DNA of 64,000 nt from DAOTWA01 sp963702935 (GTDB taxonomy: Bacteria > Chloroflexota > Anaerolineae > Anaerolineales > Anaerolineaceae), in assembly GCA_963702935.1 (NCBI GenBank), contig OY969772.1, positions 1,302,001 through 1,366,000 of the forward strand, in the 5' to 3' direction. The translations under genes were made by a program, and so were the position numbers. The notes under the pieces were generated by a model. That model made no database searches. It worked only from the letters and a program-made list of their open reading frames with translations, and had not been told where the DNA came from. Of the stretch, positions 1 to 9,057 are shown piece after piece (the stretch's first letter is position 1; each line of letters begins with the position of its first letter).

Positions 1-29
1 AACCCTTCTTTCTTTGCAAATATTCCAAC

Positions 30-54
30 GTAGGGCGGCTTTCCAAAGCCGCCG
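30..54. repeat. REP-like hairpin, half copy
   Basis: A 9-bp stem (GGCGGCTTT / AAAGCCGCC) preceded by GTAG. It matches the first half of the composite elements at 27829, 27932, 28035 and 43878, so it is a truncated copy of that dispersed family. It lies just downstream of the HTH gene that ends at 70. Confidence 0.75.
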
Positions 55-69
55 AAAACCCGGCCGGGC

Positions 70-717
70 TCAGCGCTTCAAGCCTTCCTTGCCGTTATAG
101 GCCTGGAAGGTTTCGAGCAGGGAAAGCAGCACCTGGTCGGTAAAGGTGTTGATCTTGCGGAGCATCTTGCTCCAGGGTCCAGGCGCGGTGATGTGCGCCG
201 ATTCGTACACGCTGAGCACGCCGTCCACCAGGGCATTGTGGAAGAACAGAAAGGCGTCGACCGTCTCTACCTCGCTCAGGTTGTGGCGGAAGCCGCGCGC
301 GGCATACTCGTAGCCCAGGGAGCGCGCCTCGGCCACGCCTTCCTTGAGGTTATCCGAGGCCAGGTAAGCGACCAACCCTTGAAAGAGGGCCTGCCCGCTG
401 CGCCGGTATTGTTCGCGCGCCTCGCCGTCCAGCTTGCGATACCATTCCTGGCCTTCCAGGCGGCCCTCGCCGATCTGCATGCGGATCAGGCTGACGGCCT
501 TCTGCATCACCTGGTCCGTCTCGAGCGTGCTTTCCTTGTTCTGGGACTGGAGCCACAGCTCCACTTCGCTGCGCAGGTAGCGCCGGTGGCCGCCGTGCGT
601 GCGGTGCACGGGAATCTGTCCCTGGTCAGACCAGTTGCGGGCAGTGCTGGGGTGCACCCCCAAGATCTCCGCCACCCCGCTCAAGCTCAGCCATTCTTCG
701 GATCGCTTCTTATTCAT
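70..717 (-). CDS. HTH (MerR/excisionase-type) regulator with a C-terminal sensor-like helical domain
   Basis: A 215-residue protein. Residues about 10-55 form a MerR/excisionase winged helix (GVAEILGVHPSTARNW followed by a GGHRRY wing), so it should bind DNA. The remaining ~155 residues are helical and resemble the RsbR-type N-terminal sensor domain often joined to this HTH; that assignment is tentative. The ATG at 717 is preferred over the one at 726 because AAAGGG lies 10 bases upstream of 717, whereas it would be only a few bases from 726. It is transcribed alone, away from radA's 3' end; target genes cannot be told from the sequence. Confidence 0.8.
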   Translation of the reverse strand: MNKKRSEEWLSLSGVAEILGVHPSTARNWSDQGQIPVHRTHGGHRRYLRSEVELWLQSQNKESTLETDQVMQKAVSLIRMQIGEGRLEGQEWYRKLDGEAREQYRRSGQALFQGLVAYLASDNLKEGVAEARSLGYEYAARGFRHNLSEVETVDAFLFFHNALVDGVLSVYESAHITAPGPWSKMLRKINTFTDQVLLSLLETFQAYNGKEGLKR

Positions 718-779
718 GCACAGCATACCCTTTAAATAAAAACCTACCTGAATCTATCAGATTTGAAGGGTATCTGTCA

Positions 780-915
780 AGGGAAGGGTGAACAGGCGAT
801 GAGGCAATGAGGAAATCAGGCAATCAGGGATGAGGGATCAGGTAATCAGAAGCCTGCCTACCAACACCTGCCCACCGACCCCTGCCCACTATCCACTGTC
901 TACTGACCCCTGCCC
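780..915. repeat. CCTGATC-type degenerate repeat tract
   Basis: AT/GC-mixed low-complexity sequence made of variants of GGCAATCAGG / GGGATCAGG, then CCTGCCCAC-type units. It belongs to the same dispersed family as the regular 15-bp array at 16786-17025 and the tracts near 9900, 27660, 45034 and 48470. No gene was seen in this gap. Confidence 0.7.
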
Positions 916-920
916 ACTCC

Positions 921-2342
921 CTACTGCCCACTTTTCTCCCCACCCACCATGGCCAGATTGAGCGCATCGCGCAGGGAGCGCGCCTCCACCACCTGGATGC
1001 CCTCCGGCCAGGGCTCGCTGCGGCGCAGGGCGCGCGGCACCACCGCCGTGCTGAAGCCCAGCTTAGAGGCTTCGCGCAGGCGGGCGACCATCTGCCCCAC
1101 CATGCGCAGCTCGCCCGAAAGGCCCACTTCGCCGATCAGCACCGTATCGGCCTTCAGGGGCCGGTCGCGCATCGAAGAAGCGATGGCCGCCGCCACGGCC
1201 AGGTCGGCAGCCGGCTCGCTGATCCGCAGGCCGCCCACCACGTTCACGAAGACGTCCTGCTCGCCCAGGTGCAGGCCCAGGCGGCGGGTCAGCACGGCCA
1301 CGATCAGCAACAGGCGGTTGATGTCGATCCCATTGGGCGTGCGGCGTGGGTTGCCGAAATTGGTCGGGCTGGTCAGCCCTTGCAGCTCCACCAACAGCGG
1401 GCGCGTGCCCTCCATGGTGACGGCGATCGCCGAGCCGGGCGCGTTGATCATGCGCTCGGCCAGGAAAGCCTCGGACGGGTTGCTCACCTCCACCATGCCC
1501 TGCTCGCGCATCTCGAACACGCCCACCTCTGAAGTGGCGCCGAAGCGGTTCTTCACCGAGCGCAGCAGGCGGTAGGATTGGAAGCGGTCGCCCTCCAGGT
1601 AGAGCACGGTATCCACGATGTGCTCCAGCACGCGCGGGCCGGCAATCACGCCCTCCTTGGTGACGTGCCCGATGACGAACACGGCCATGCCCGAGGATTT
1701 GGCCAGCTCGCGCAGGCGTGAAGAGCACTCCCGCACCTGAGAAACCGAGCCGGCCGTCGATTCCATCTCCGGCAGGTAAACCGTCTGGATCGAGTCGACG
1801 ATCACCAGGGTGGGCGCCACCTCCTGGATGTGCTCGAGGATGGTGTTCAGGTTGGTCTCCGTGACCAGGTAAAGCTCCCCGGGCAGGGGCAGAACGCCGT
1901 CGTGCTCGCCGTTCTGCGCGCGCAGCAAGCGCACGGCGCGCATCTTGATCTGGCGCTCGGATTCTTCTCCTGAGACGTACAGGACGCGCCCCGCGGCGGC
2001 CATCTCGACGGCCACTTGCAGCATCAAAGTAGATTTGCCGATGCCGGGGTCGCCGCCCACCAGCACGATCGAGCCGGGGACGACGCCGCCGCCCAACACG
2101 CGCGCAAACTCGCCGATGGGCAGGTGCAGGCGTTCCTCGGCCTCCCCCTGGATGTCGCCCAGCTTGCGGGGCGAAGAGCGCCCTCCCAGCCCGCGCCCGC
2201 TCGTAACGCTCAGCGTCGCCGGCGCAGACAGCACCTCTTCGACCATGCTGCCCCAGGTGCCGCACTGCGGGCAGCGCCCCAACGGGCGCGGCGAGGTGCG
2301 TCCGCATTGCTGGCAAACGTAATGGGTCTGTGTCTTGGCCAT
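921..2342 (-). CDS. radA: DNA repair protein RadA (branch-migration ATPase)
   Basis: RadA/Sms acts in recombinational repair, promoting branch migration with RecA. From the ATG at 2342 it is 473 residues. A four-cysteine zinc ribbon (C10, C13, C24, C27) is followed by Walker A GGDPGIGKST at 96-105, the RadA-specific KNRFG motif near residue 252 and a C-terminal Lon-protease-like domain. All parts are present at normal family length. An in-frame ATG at 2357 exists, but GGAAGGATT sits directly before 2342, which decides the start. The 5' leader carries a pair of inverted 15-bp repeats. Confidence 0.97.
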   Translation of the reverse strand: MAKTQTHYVCQQCGRTSPRPLGRCPQCGTWGSMVEEVLSAPATLSVTSGRGLGGRSSPRKLGDIQGEAEERLHLPIGEFARVLGGGVVPGSIVLVGGDPGIGKSTLMLQVAVEMAAAGRVLYVSGEESERQIKMRAVRLLRAQNGEHDGVLPLPGELYLVTETNLNTILEHIQEVAPTLVIVDSIQTVYLPEMESTAGSVSQVRECSSRLRELAKSSGMAVFVIGHVTKEGVIAGPRVLEHIVDTVLYLEGDRFQSYRLLRSVKNRFGATSEVGVFEMREQGMVEVSNPSEAFLAERMINAPGSAIAVTMEGTRPLLVELQGLTSPTNFGNPRRTPNGIDINRLLLIVAVLTRRLGLHLGEQDVFVNVVGGLRISEPAADLAVAAAIASSMRDRPLKADTVLIGEVGLSGELRMVGQMVARLREASKLGFSTAVVPRALRRSEPWPEGIQVVEARSLRDALNLAMVGGEKSGQ

Positions 2343-2359
2343 AATCCTTCCACTCATTA

Positions 2360-2438
2360 AGCCTTGCGAAGGTTCGGAGTCAAGACAAGCATTCGTTTGG
2401 GAATGGAAACACCTTTTTAACCCAACCTTCGCAAGGCT
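2360..2438. repeat. Inverted pair of the AGCCTTGCGAAGGTT repeat
   Basis: A 15-base unit at 2360-2374 and its exact reverse complement at 2424-2438, separated by 49 bases, in the radA leader. Each unit is itself a small hairpin (CCTT-GCG-AAGG). Further copies are at 9883-9896, 9969-9983 and 10016-10028. Confidence 0.8.
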
Positions 2439-2620
2439 ATTGAATTGAGTATACCCTCATTTTTTTAAATCGTGATTTGCCCGGGATAAAATACCGCCAC
2501 CTCTGGCCCAGGGATATACCTTAGGTTATAATCACCTCACAATTTGATCCGCCGGGGCTGGAGAGCAAAAACACAAGGTGCTTTTCCTGGGCGCCTCGAA
2601 AGGGATCAGCGAGGTCTCTC

Positions 2621-3937
2621 ATGGCAAAAACTCCCAAGCCAAAAAATGTTACCAAGAAGCACCTGGCTCGCATCGAGCGAGAACGTCGGCAGAACCGCTT
2701 GCTCATCATCGCCACCGCGGTAGTGGCCGTGCTCATCGTCGGCGTGATCGGGTATGGTTTCCTCTACAACAGCGTCATCATGCAGAACCAGCCCGTCGCC
2801 AAAGTCGATAACCAATCGGTTTCCACCCACGATTGGCAGATCGAGGTGCGTTACCAGCGCTTCGCCCTCATCAGGCAATACAATCAATATTACCAGCTTT
2901 ACGCCGCCTTCGGCATGGACCCCAGCACGCAGCCGGTGCTCCAACAGATCCAGTCGTCGTTGAGCGACACGACCACCCTGGGCAGCCAGGTGCTCGACCA
3001 GATGATCAACGACATCGTGATCCGCGACGAAGCCGCCAAGCTGGGCATCACGGTGACTGCGCAGGAAATCGACCAGGCCATGCAAGATGCCTTCGCCTTT
3101 TACCCCAACGGCAGCCCCACGCCCACCATTACGCCTACACCGTGGCTGACGCCCACCTTGAATCCCACCGAGCTGTACCTGGTGACGGCTACTCCCACGC
3201 CGACGGTGACGCCCACCCCCACCGAGACCCCCCTGCCCACGCTCACGCCTACGCCGCAGGTCACGCCCACCCTCACCGCGGTACCCAGCGTCACGCCCAC
3301 TGAGACGCCCACCGCCACCAGCACGCCCTACACCCAGGCCGGCTATGCGACCGCCGTGCAGAGCTTCATGTCCGGCGCCGTCACCGAAGGCGTTACCGGT
3401 TTTTCCCAGGCCGACCTGCGCAAGATTTTTGAGTTGCAGTTGTACAGCCAGAAAGTGGAAGCCAACGTCACCAAAGACATTGCCGACGTGCAAGACCAGG
3501 TCTGGGCGCGCCACATCGTCGTTTCTGACCAGGCCGCTGCCGCCGCCGCCCTCAACCTGCTCCGCTCCGGCGAGGACTGGACCAAGGTGTGTGCGGATAC
3601 CTCCACTGACACCGCCACCAAGGATACCGGTGGTGACATGGGCTGGTTCCCCAAGGGCATCCAGGATGCCGCCATCGACAATGTCGCCTTCTCGCTCAAA
3701 GTGGGCGAGACCAGCGACCCCATTCAAACCGCTTCGGGCTGGGAGATCATCCAGGTGATCGGCCACCAGGTACGCCCGGTGGATGCCAACACCCTGCAGC
3801 AACTGAAGACCAACGCTTTCCAGAGCTGGCTGACCAGCGCCAAGGCGAACTACACCATCACCAAGTACGACTACTGGAGCCAGCGCGTTCCGATCGAGCC
3901 CACTCTGCCGGCGAGCGCCAGCTCGTCGGGAGGATAA
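2621..3937 (+). CDS. Membrane-anchored SurA/PpiC-type peptidyl-prolyl isomerase
   Basis: Probable extracytoplasmic foldase that isomerises X-Pro bonds in secreted proteins. The 438-residue protein has a basic cytoplasmic start (to about residue 26), one membrane helix at about 27-49, a SurA-N-like helical region, a Thr/Pro-rich TPT linker at about 166-236, and a parvulin (PpiC rotamase) domain at about 295-385 containing the ARHIVV start and the GGDMGWF motif. The long TPT insertion within the foldase is unusual for SurA outside Chloroflexota. Start ATG at 2621. A TATAAT box lies at 2527-2532. It ends before a long hairpin. Confidence 0.9.
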   Translation: MAKTPKPKNVTKKHLARIERERRQNRLLIIATAVVAVLIVGVIGYGFLYNSVIMQNQPVAKVDNQSVSTHDWQIEVRYQRFALIRQYNQYYQLYAAFGMDPSTQPVLQQIQSSLSDTTTLGSQVLDQMINDIVIRDEAAKLGITVTAQEIDQAMQDAFAFYPNGSPTPTITPTPWLTPTLNPTELYLVTATPTPTVTPTPTETPLPTLTPTPQVTPTLTAVPSVTPTETPTATSTPYTQAGYATAVQSFMSGAVTEGVTGFSQADLRKIFELQLYSQKVEANVTKDIADVQDQVWARHIVVSDQAAAAAALNLLRSGEDWTKVCADTSTDTATKDTGGDMGWFPKGIQDAAIDNVAFSLKVGETSDPIQTASGWEIIQVIGHQVRPVDANTLQQLKTNAFQSWLTSAKANYTITKYDYWSQRVPIEPTLPASASSSGG

Positions 3938-3951
3938 AAACCAGCTTCTGA

Positions 3952-4006
3952 CTTCCCCTGCCCATCGGGACGGCGCATCCTTTCCGCCCGGTGGGCCAGG
4001 GGAGGG
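3952..4006 (+). terminator. Imperfect long hairpin after the foldase gene
   Basis: CCCCTGCCCATCGGG near 3955 pairs, with one bulge, with CCCGGTGGGCCAGGGG near 3987-4002. Only a short T run follows, so it may be a transcript-stabilising or weak terminator hairpin. Confidence 0.5.
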
Positions 4007-4106
4007 CATTTTCCAGGCTTTGAGCTATGGGGGGAGGGACTGCCACGCCTTTTTAAGAGGGGAAAACATCGCTAAAGTTTGATCCGTACGAGGGGACAAT
4101 TTTACT

Positions 4107-5609
4107 ATGGCTAAATCGGCGGGGAGAAAGCCATCACTTAACCTGGAAGCCTCCAGGATCCTGCTGGCTTTCATCGTTCTTTTGGGGGCCGGGCTGCGCA
4201 TTTATCAATTGGGCCAGGACAGCTTCTGGTTCGATGAGGCCGGCGTGGCCGCAGTGTCATTGGCTTCCTCCTTTAAGGACGTGGTCAATATCGTACGTTC
4301 ACACGTCATGGCGGTGCCCCTCGATTATGTCATCGTGTGGGCCGTGAGCCACCTGGGATCTGGCGAAGCCATTCTTCGCCTTCCGGCGGCCTGGTGGGGG
4401 ACTCTGACGCTCCTGGCCGCTTATGCGCTTTTTCGCAAGCTGGCCGGCGAGAGAATTGCTTTGCTGGGTTCCGCCTTGCTGGCCGTTTCCCCTTTCCTCA
4501 TCCAATACTCGCAAGAGCTGCGCTTTTACAGCGCCCTGATCTTTTTCTACCTCCTTTCCACCACCCTGTTATTGAGCGCCTTCACGGCGCCCTCCCGAAA
4601 ACGCTGGATCGTCTTCACCGCCGTCACTGCGTTGGGAATCTTCTTTCACGTGTTCGTCCTCTTTACGCTGGTCAATGGATTGGCCTGGCTGATCGTTTCC
4701 GATAGAGATTTGCTCCGGCGCAGGCGCTCCTGGGTCTGTTTTTTAGCCTCAGCGCTCATCCTTCTGATTACTTTTTGCGTGGCCTACCGCCTCTTTGCGG
4801 GCTGGAACGTGGACTTCCCCGGCTCCCCTTTTGATTTTGAAAAAACCATCCTGGCCGTGATTGCCACGGGCCTTGGCTGGATTCCATACTATAGCGACCA
4901 ACCGGGAGTGGCCTGGATATGGGGCGGGCTTACCCTCTTTCTAGGGGGGATCGGCCTTTACGCCGCGGTCGTCCGGCATCCGCGCTCCAAACAGGCGGCC
5001 CTGTTTTATAGCGCCGTGATCCAGGCCGGCGTGATTTTCTGCGGGGATCTGCTGAGGCATTATTGCTTCGAGCCCAGGCAATTGATCGAGCTGCTCCCCC
5101 TCTGGCTGTTGTTTACGGCTCACGGCATTTCATTCTCAGGAAAGTGGATCGAAATCCTTGGGAGTCGTATTCAACGCCGGCTGCGCCTCGTTTCGATCGG
5201 CGGCTACGCCACGCTGGCTCTGGCCCTGGCCGTCCTGGCCACGGCTGCCCCGGCGATTTCCAATTATTACCGGGGAGATAAAGGCGACGCCCGAGAGATC
5301 TCTCAGCTCCTCTCCGCAAGCTGGCAGCCGGGAGAAAACATCGTCTCGATCCCCATGTTTTCCGCCGAGCTGTATAAGTATTACCTGATCGACGTTGGGG
5401 GTCGCCAGGAAATGGTTCCCAACCTGTGGAATGCCGACGCTTGTGATATCGACCAGATCATTCACTTGAAGGGTAAAGTCTATCTGATCGCTTCCGTAGC
5501 TCTTCCACAGGAAGATACCCAGAAGCTGGAACGCTCCAATTTCTCTCCCGTCTACGTTTCCAAATCGTCCCGCTTCAAGACGGCCCTGTGGATTCGAGCC
5601 GGGTCTTGA
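4107..5609 (+). CDS. GT-C family (PMT/ArnT-like) membrane glycosyltransferase
   Basis: Polytopic 500-residue protein with about nine to eleven hydrophobic segments. The first periplasmic loop after helix 1 carries the acidic motif WFDEAG that GT39/ArnT-type enzymes use to transfer a sugar from a polyprenyl phosphate donor. A soluble C-terminal domain begins around residue 395. Substrate and acceptor are not deducible. It is preceded by an SD-like GAGGGG and stands alone, ending in a strong hairpin shared with clpC. Similar in type to, but not a close copy of, the membrane protein at 41802. Confidence 0.82.
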   Translation: MAKSAGRKPSLNLEASRILLAFIVLLGAGLRIYQLGQDSFWFDEAGVAAVSLASSFKDVVNIVRSHVMAVPLDYVIVWAVSHLGSGEAILRLPAAWWGTLTLLAAYALFRKLAGERIALLGSALLAVSPFLIQYSQELRFYSALIFFYLLSTTLLLSAFTAPSRKRWIVFTAVTALGIFFHVFVLFTLVNGLAWLIVSDRDLLRRRRSWVCFLASALILLITFCVAYRLFAGWNVDFPGSPFDFEKTILAVIATGLGWIPYYSDQPGVAWIWGGLTLFLGGIGLYAAVVRHPRSKQAALFYSAVIQAGVIFCGDLLRHYCFEPRQLIELLPLWLLFTAHGISFSGKWIEILGSRIQRRLRLVSIGGYATLALALAVLATAAPAISNYYRGDKGDAREISQLLSASWQPGENIVSIPMFSAELYKYYLIDVGGRQEMVPNLWNADACDIDQIIHLKGKVYLIASVALPQEDTQKLERSNFSPVYVSKSSRFKTALWIRAGS

Positions 5610-5654
5610 AGCCCGGACTCCCCCAATTGATCCTGGAAAGGCAGCCTCAATAAA

Positions 5655-5689
5655 CAAGGCGCAAAGGGCTCGAATCCCTTTGCGCCTTG
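5655..5689. terminator. Bidirectional terminator hairpin
   Basis: Perfect 14-bp stem (5655-5668 with 5676-5689) and a 7-base loop, placed between the convergent glycosyltransferase and clpC genes, so it can serve both strands. Confidence 0.8.
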
Positions 5690-5718
5690 AATTTCATCAA
5701 CCGTTCAGTAGAGAGGGG

Positions 5719-8220
5719 CTAGGCGCTGGCGCCCAGCGCCTCCGGCTGGGCCGCATCCCTCTCGCCCCGCCGCAACAGGATCTCCCCCTCGGCGTCCACG
5801 TCCACCAGCACGATGTCGCCGTCTTCGAACTCGCCGGCGAGCACCCCATCCGACAGGGGATCCTCCACCTTGTGCTGGATCACCCGGCGCAGCGGGCGAG
5901 CGCCGAAATCGGGGTCGTAGCCCTCTTCGCACAGCTTGTTGAGCGCCTCATGGGTAGCGTGCAGCACGATCTCGTGCTCTTGCAGGCGCTCCGCCACTTT
6001 CTCCAGCTCGAGCGAGACGATCTCCTGGATGTCTTCCTTGTTCAGCGCGCGGAAGACGATCACCGCATCCAGGCGGTTGGTAAATTCAGGCCGGAAGACG
6101 CGCTTGAGCGAATCGAGCAGCTTCTTGCGCATCTCGTCGTACGCCTCTTTCTCTTCCAGGCTCTGATCGCGCTGGATGGTAAAGCCCAGCGAGCTCTGGC
6201 GCTTGATCATGTCGGCCCCAATGTTCGAGGTCATCACGATGATGGCGTTACGGAAATCGACCTGGTGCCCACGCGCATCGGACAGGTGGCCTTCTTCCAT
6301 GATCTGCAAGAGCATGTTGTGCGCTTCGGGGTGCGCCTTCTCGATCTCGTCGAACACCACGATCGAATACGGGCGCCGACGGATGGCCTCGGTAAGCTGC
6401 CCGGCCTCTTCGTAGCCCACGTATCCCGGAGGAGCGCCCACCAGCCGGCTGACCGTGTGGCGTTCCATGAACTCGGACATGTCGAGCTGGATCAGGGCTT
6501 CTTCGCTGCCGAACATGAAGCGCGCCAGCGCCTTGGTCAGCTCCGTCTTGCCCACGCCGGTGGGTCCGAGGAAGATAAACGAGCCGATGGGGCGCTTGGG
6601 ATCTTTCAGGCCGGCCCGCGCGCGGCGCACGGCCTTGGAGACGGCTTCGATGGCCTCGTTCTGGCCCACGATGTACTTGCGCAGCTCATCTTCCATGTGC
6701 AGCAGGCGCTGCGACTCTTCCGTGGCGATCTGCATCACGGGCACCCCCGTCCACATGGAAACCACCTCGGCGATATCGTCCGCCGTCACGGTGGGGCTGG
6801 AGCTGCGCTCCCAACCGGTGCGCAGGCGCTCGAGCTGGCGCTCCAGGCCACTCTCGCGCTCGACCAGCTCCTGGGCGTCGTCGGCGCGGCCGTCTTCCAG
6901 CGCCAGGCTATGGTTGGCGCGCACTTCGCGCAACTGGTTCATCAAGTCCTTGACCGTCTTGGCCGCCGGACTCTTGTACATGCGCACGCGCGAAGAAGAT
7001 TCGTCGATCAAATCGATGGCCTTATCCGGCAGGAAACGCTCGGTGACGTAGCGCGCCGAAAGATTGGCGGCCGCTTCGAGCGCTTCGTCGGTGATGGTCA
7101 GGCGGTGGTGTTCTTCGTAAGCGGCGCGAATGCCGCGCAGGATGGCAACCGTCTCCTCGACGGAAGGCTCATTGACGATGATGGGCTGGAAGCGGCGCTC
7201 CAAGGCGGCGTCGCTCTCGATGTGCTTGCGGTATTCGTCCATGGTGGTGGCGCCGATCACCTGCAATTCGCCGCGCGAGAGGGCCGGCTTGAGGATATTG
7301 GCCGCATCCACGGAGGAGCCCGCCGCGCCCGCACCCACCAGCATGTGCAGCTCGTCGATGAACAGGATGGCTCCCGAGGACTTCAGCTCGTCGATGACGC
7401 GCTTGAGGCGCTCCTCGAACTGGCCGCGGTACATGGTGCCGGCCACCAGAGAGCCAACGTCCAATTGCAAGACGCGCTTATCCAGCAGGGGAGCCGGCAC
7501 GTCGCCTTCGATGATGCGCTCCGCCAGCCCTTCCACGATGGCCGTCTTGCCCACGCCCGGCTCGCCGATCAGCGCCGGGTTATTCTTAGTGCGGCGCGCC
7601 AGGATCTGAATGACGCGCTCGATCTCCATCTGGCGCCCGATCACCGGGTCCAGCTTGCCCTCTTCGGCCAGCATCGTCAGGTCCACGGCGAGCTGGTCCA
7701 CCAGGGGCGTCTTGGGGCGAGCTTGCTGCTCCTGGTGCTGGGCGCTGCGCGGCCCGCTGCCGGGCAGCGCGGCGGTCGTGCTGCTCTCCTGCAAGACGCG
7801 CCGCGTCTGGCGGCGGATCTGCTCGGGGGTGACGCCTAGCTTGCGCAGCACTTCCATGGCAATGCCCTCGTCGTGCCTCACCAGCCCCAACAAGAGGTGC
7901 TCTGTACCAATATAATGGTGGCCCATGCGCCGGGCTTCTTCGATCGCGAATTCCAATACCTGCTGGGTGCCCGGGGCCAGATCGATCTTGCCGCCGAGGT
8001 ACTCCTCGCTGTCGCTCAGTTTTTCCACCACCTCTTTTACGCGGTCTACTTCCAAGCCCAAATCGCGCAGTACCCGCCCGGCGACGCCCCCCTCTTCCTG
8101 GATCAGGCCGAGGAGAAGGTGCTCTGTACCAATTGTATTGTGGCGCATACGTTCAGCCTCTTGTTTTGCCAGGCTCAAGACGCGCCGCGCCCGTTGGGTA
8201 AATCTCTCCATACCAGCCAA
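5719..8220 (-). CDS. clpC: ATP-dependent Clp protease ATPase subunit ClpC
   Basis: AAA+ unfoldase that feeds proteins to ClpP. The 833-residue protein has two Clp N repeats (about 5-145), D1 with Walker A GEPGVGKT at 219-226, a ClpC-length middle domain around 410-470, D2 with Walker A GPTGVGKT at 552-559, and a ClpB_D2-small C-terminal domain. Translation probably starts at TTG 8220: AGGAGG (8235-8230) is 9 bases from it but 18 from the ATG at 8211. The roughly 210-base leader holds a perfect palindrome at 8291-8307. No ctsR, mcsA or mcsB lies nearby, unlike in Firmicutes. Confidence 0.96.
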   Translation of the reverse strand: MAGMERFTQRARRVLSLAKQEAERMRHNTIGTEHLLLGLIQEEGGVAGRVLRDLGLEVDRVKEVVEKLSDSEEYLGGKIDLAPGTQQVLEFAIEEARRMGHHYIGTEHLLLGLVRHDEGIAMEVLRKLGVTPEQIRRQTRRVLQESSTTAALPGSGPRSAQHQEQQARPKTPLVDQLAVDLTMLAEEGKLDPVIGRQMEIERVIQILARRTKNNPALIGEPGVGKTAIVEGLAERIIEGDVPAPLLDKRVLQLDVGSLVAGTMYRGQFEERLKRVIDELKSSGAILFIDELHMLVGAGAAGSSVDAANILKPALSRGELQVIGATTMDEYRKHIESDAALERRFQPIIVNEPSVEETVAILRGIRAAYEEHHRLTITDEALEAAANLSARYVTERFLPDKAIDLIDESSSRVRMYKSPAAKTVKDLMNQLREVRANHSLALEDGRADDAQELVERESGLERQLERLRTGWERSSSPTVTADDIAEVVSMWTGVPVMQIATEESQRLLHMEDELRKYIVGQNEAIEAVSKAVRRARAGLKDPKRPIGSFIFLGPTGVGKTELTKALARFMFGSEEALIQLDMSEFMERHTVSRLVGAPPGYVGYEEAGQLTEAIRRRPYSIVVFDEIEKAHPEAHNMLLQIMEEGHLSDARGHQVDFRNAIIVMTSNIGADMIKRQSSLGFTIQRDQSLEEKEAYDEMRKKLLDSLKRVFRPEFTNRLDAVIVFRALNKEDIQEIVSLELEKVAERLQEHEIVLHATHEALNKLCEEGYDPDFGARPLRRVIQHKVEDPLSDGVLAGEFEDGDIVLVDVDAEGEILLRRGERDAAQPEALGASA

Positions 8221-8290
8221 GGTTAAAATCCTCCTACAAATACCAGAAGCCTATCCAATGCACGTTCACGGCGTATAGATAAGCCAATAG

Positions 8291-8307
8291 GGCCAAAACT
8301 TTTGGCC
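8291..8307. promoter_or_regulatory. Perfect palindrome in the clpC leader
   Basis: GGCCAAAA-C-TTTTGGCC: 8-bp arms around one base, between the candidate promoter and the clpC start. A possible repressor operator; the protein is unknown. It does not match the CIRCE or CtsR consensus. Confidence 0.45.
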
Positions 8308-8427
8308 TGCCCTCCGCTGCCAGCGATACCGAGCGAAAAGGTCTAATTTGATTCTACCAAACTTTCAGGGGTTTGTGGTCATCCTTTTGGGGGATTAAAC
8401 AGTAATTCCCACAAAGTTTGTCATATT

Positions 8428-8457
8428 ATTATACCGCTAACCGCCAAACACTTTGAA
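8428..8457 (-). promoter_or_regulatory. Candidate clpC promoter
   Basis: On the minus strand TTCAAA (8457-8452), an 18-base spacer and TATAAT (8433-8428), overlapping the end of the thioesterase gene and giving clpC a leader of roughly 200 bases. Confidence 0.5.
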
Positions 8458-8459
8458 GA

Positions 8460-8894
8460 TCATTTCACCACGGCCGGCGAGATGCCCTCGAACGCGGCGA
8501 TCTTCTCCCGCCAGCTCTCCGGGATAGGGATGGAATGCTTCTCGCGATAGTCATAGGCCACCACGACCACCTCGGCGCTGGCGTACGGCTTGCCGCCCTG
8601 GGCGTCTTCGAGGCGGTACTCGAAATTCAAGCTCTTGTGGCCCAGACGCGTCACCCGCGTCCACACGCGCACCACACAGTTCAGTGTGACAGGCGCCAGG
8701 TAAGCCACGTGCACGTCGGCTACGATGAAGGGCAGGTTCAGAAAGTCGACCCCGTCCCACACTCCCAGTTGGATCAGGTAATTCAGGCGCGCCTGCTCGA
8801 TGAAAGTCAGATAGCGCGAGTTGTTCAGGTGGCCTTGCGCATCCAGGTCGCCGTAACGCGTTTGCACGTCTTGGAAGTAGCGGAAGGTGGACAT
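8460..8894 (-). CDS. Hotdog-fold acyl-CoA thioesterase (YbgC/4HBT-like)
   Basis: Hydrolyses acyl-CoA thioesters; substrate unknown. The 144-residue protein has the 4HBT signature, with the catalytic Asp in YGDLDAQGHLNN and a downstream RYLTFIEQAR helix. Longer upstream in-frame starts exist (8996), but the alignable family sequence begins at ATG 8894. A TATAAT box ends only 7 bases before that ATG and no SD is seen, so the message may be leaderless. It lies upstream of clpC on the same strand. Confidence 0.88.
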   Translation of the reverse strand: MSTFRYFQDVQTRYGDLDAQGHLNNSRYLTFIEQARLNYLIQLGVWDGVDFLNLPFIVADVHVAYLAPVTLNCVVRVWTRVTRLGHKSLNFEYRLEDAQGGKPYASAEVVVVAYDYREKHSIPIPESWREKIAAFEGISPAVVK

Positions 8895-8901
8895 GCCCGA
8901 A

Positions 8902-8907
8902 ATTATA
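8902..8907 (-). promoter_or_regulatory. -10 box abutting the thioesterase start
   Basis: A perfect TATAAT 7 bases before the ATG at 8894; transcription from it would begin at or next to the start codon. No convincing -35 box. Confidence 0.4.
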
Positions 8908-9057
8908 TCGCAATTTTTCACATAAATTCTCTTTTTCGTAATCAAAGTAAACTTTATCATCCCAGAGCAATGATGTCTGTCACTTGTGAATGACACACTT
9001 GTCGATTAGACTTAAAACGATAAATATTACCCTTATTACCATAAGAGGAAGAATACT

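Noticed and set aside
2606..4009. 467-codon frame antisense to the foldase gene
   Set aside because: Shadow of the foldase with repetitive Gly/Val/Arg content.
5680..7839. 719-codon frame antisense to clpC
   Set aside because: Shadow of clpC; composition is His/Arg/Asp-rich and has no start context.
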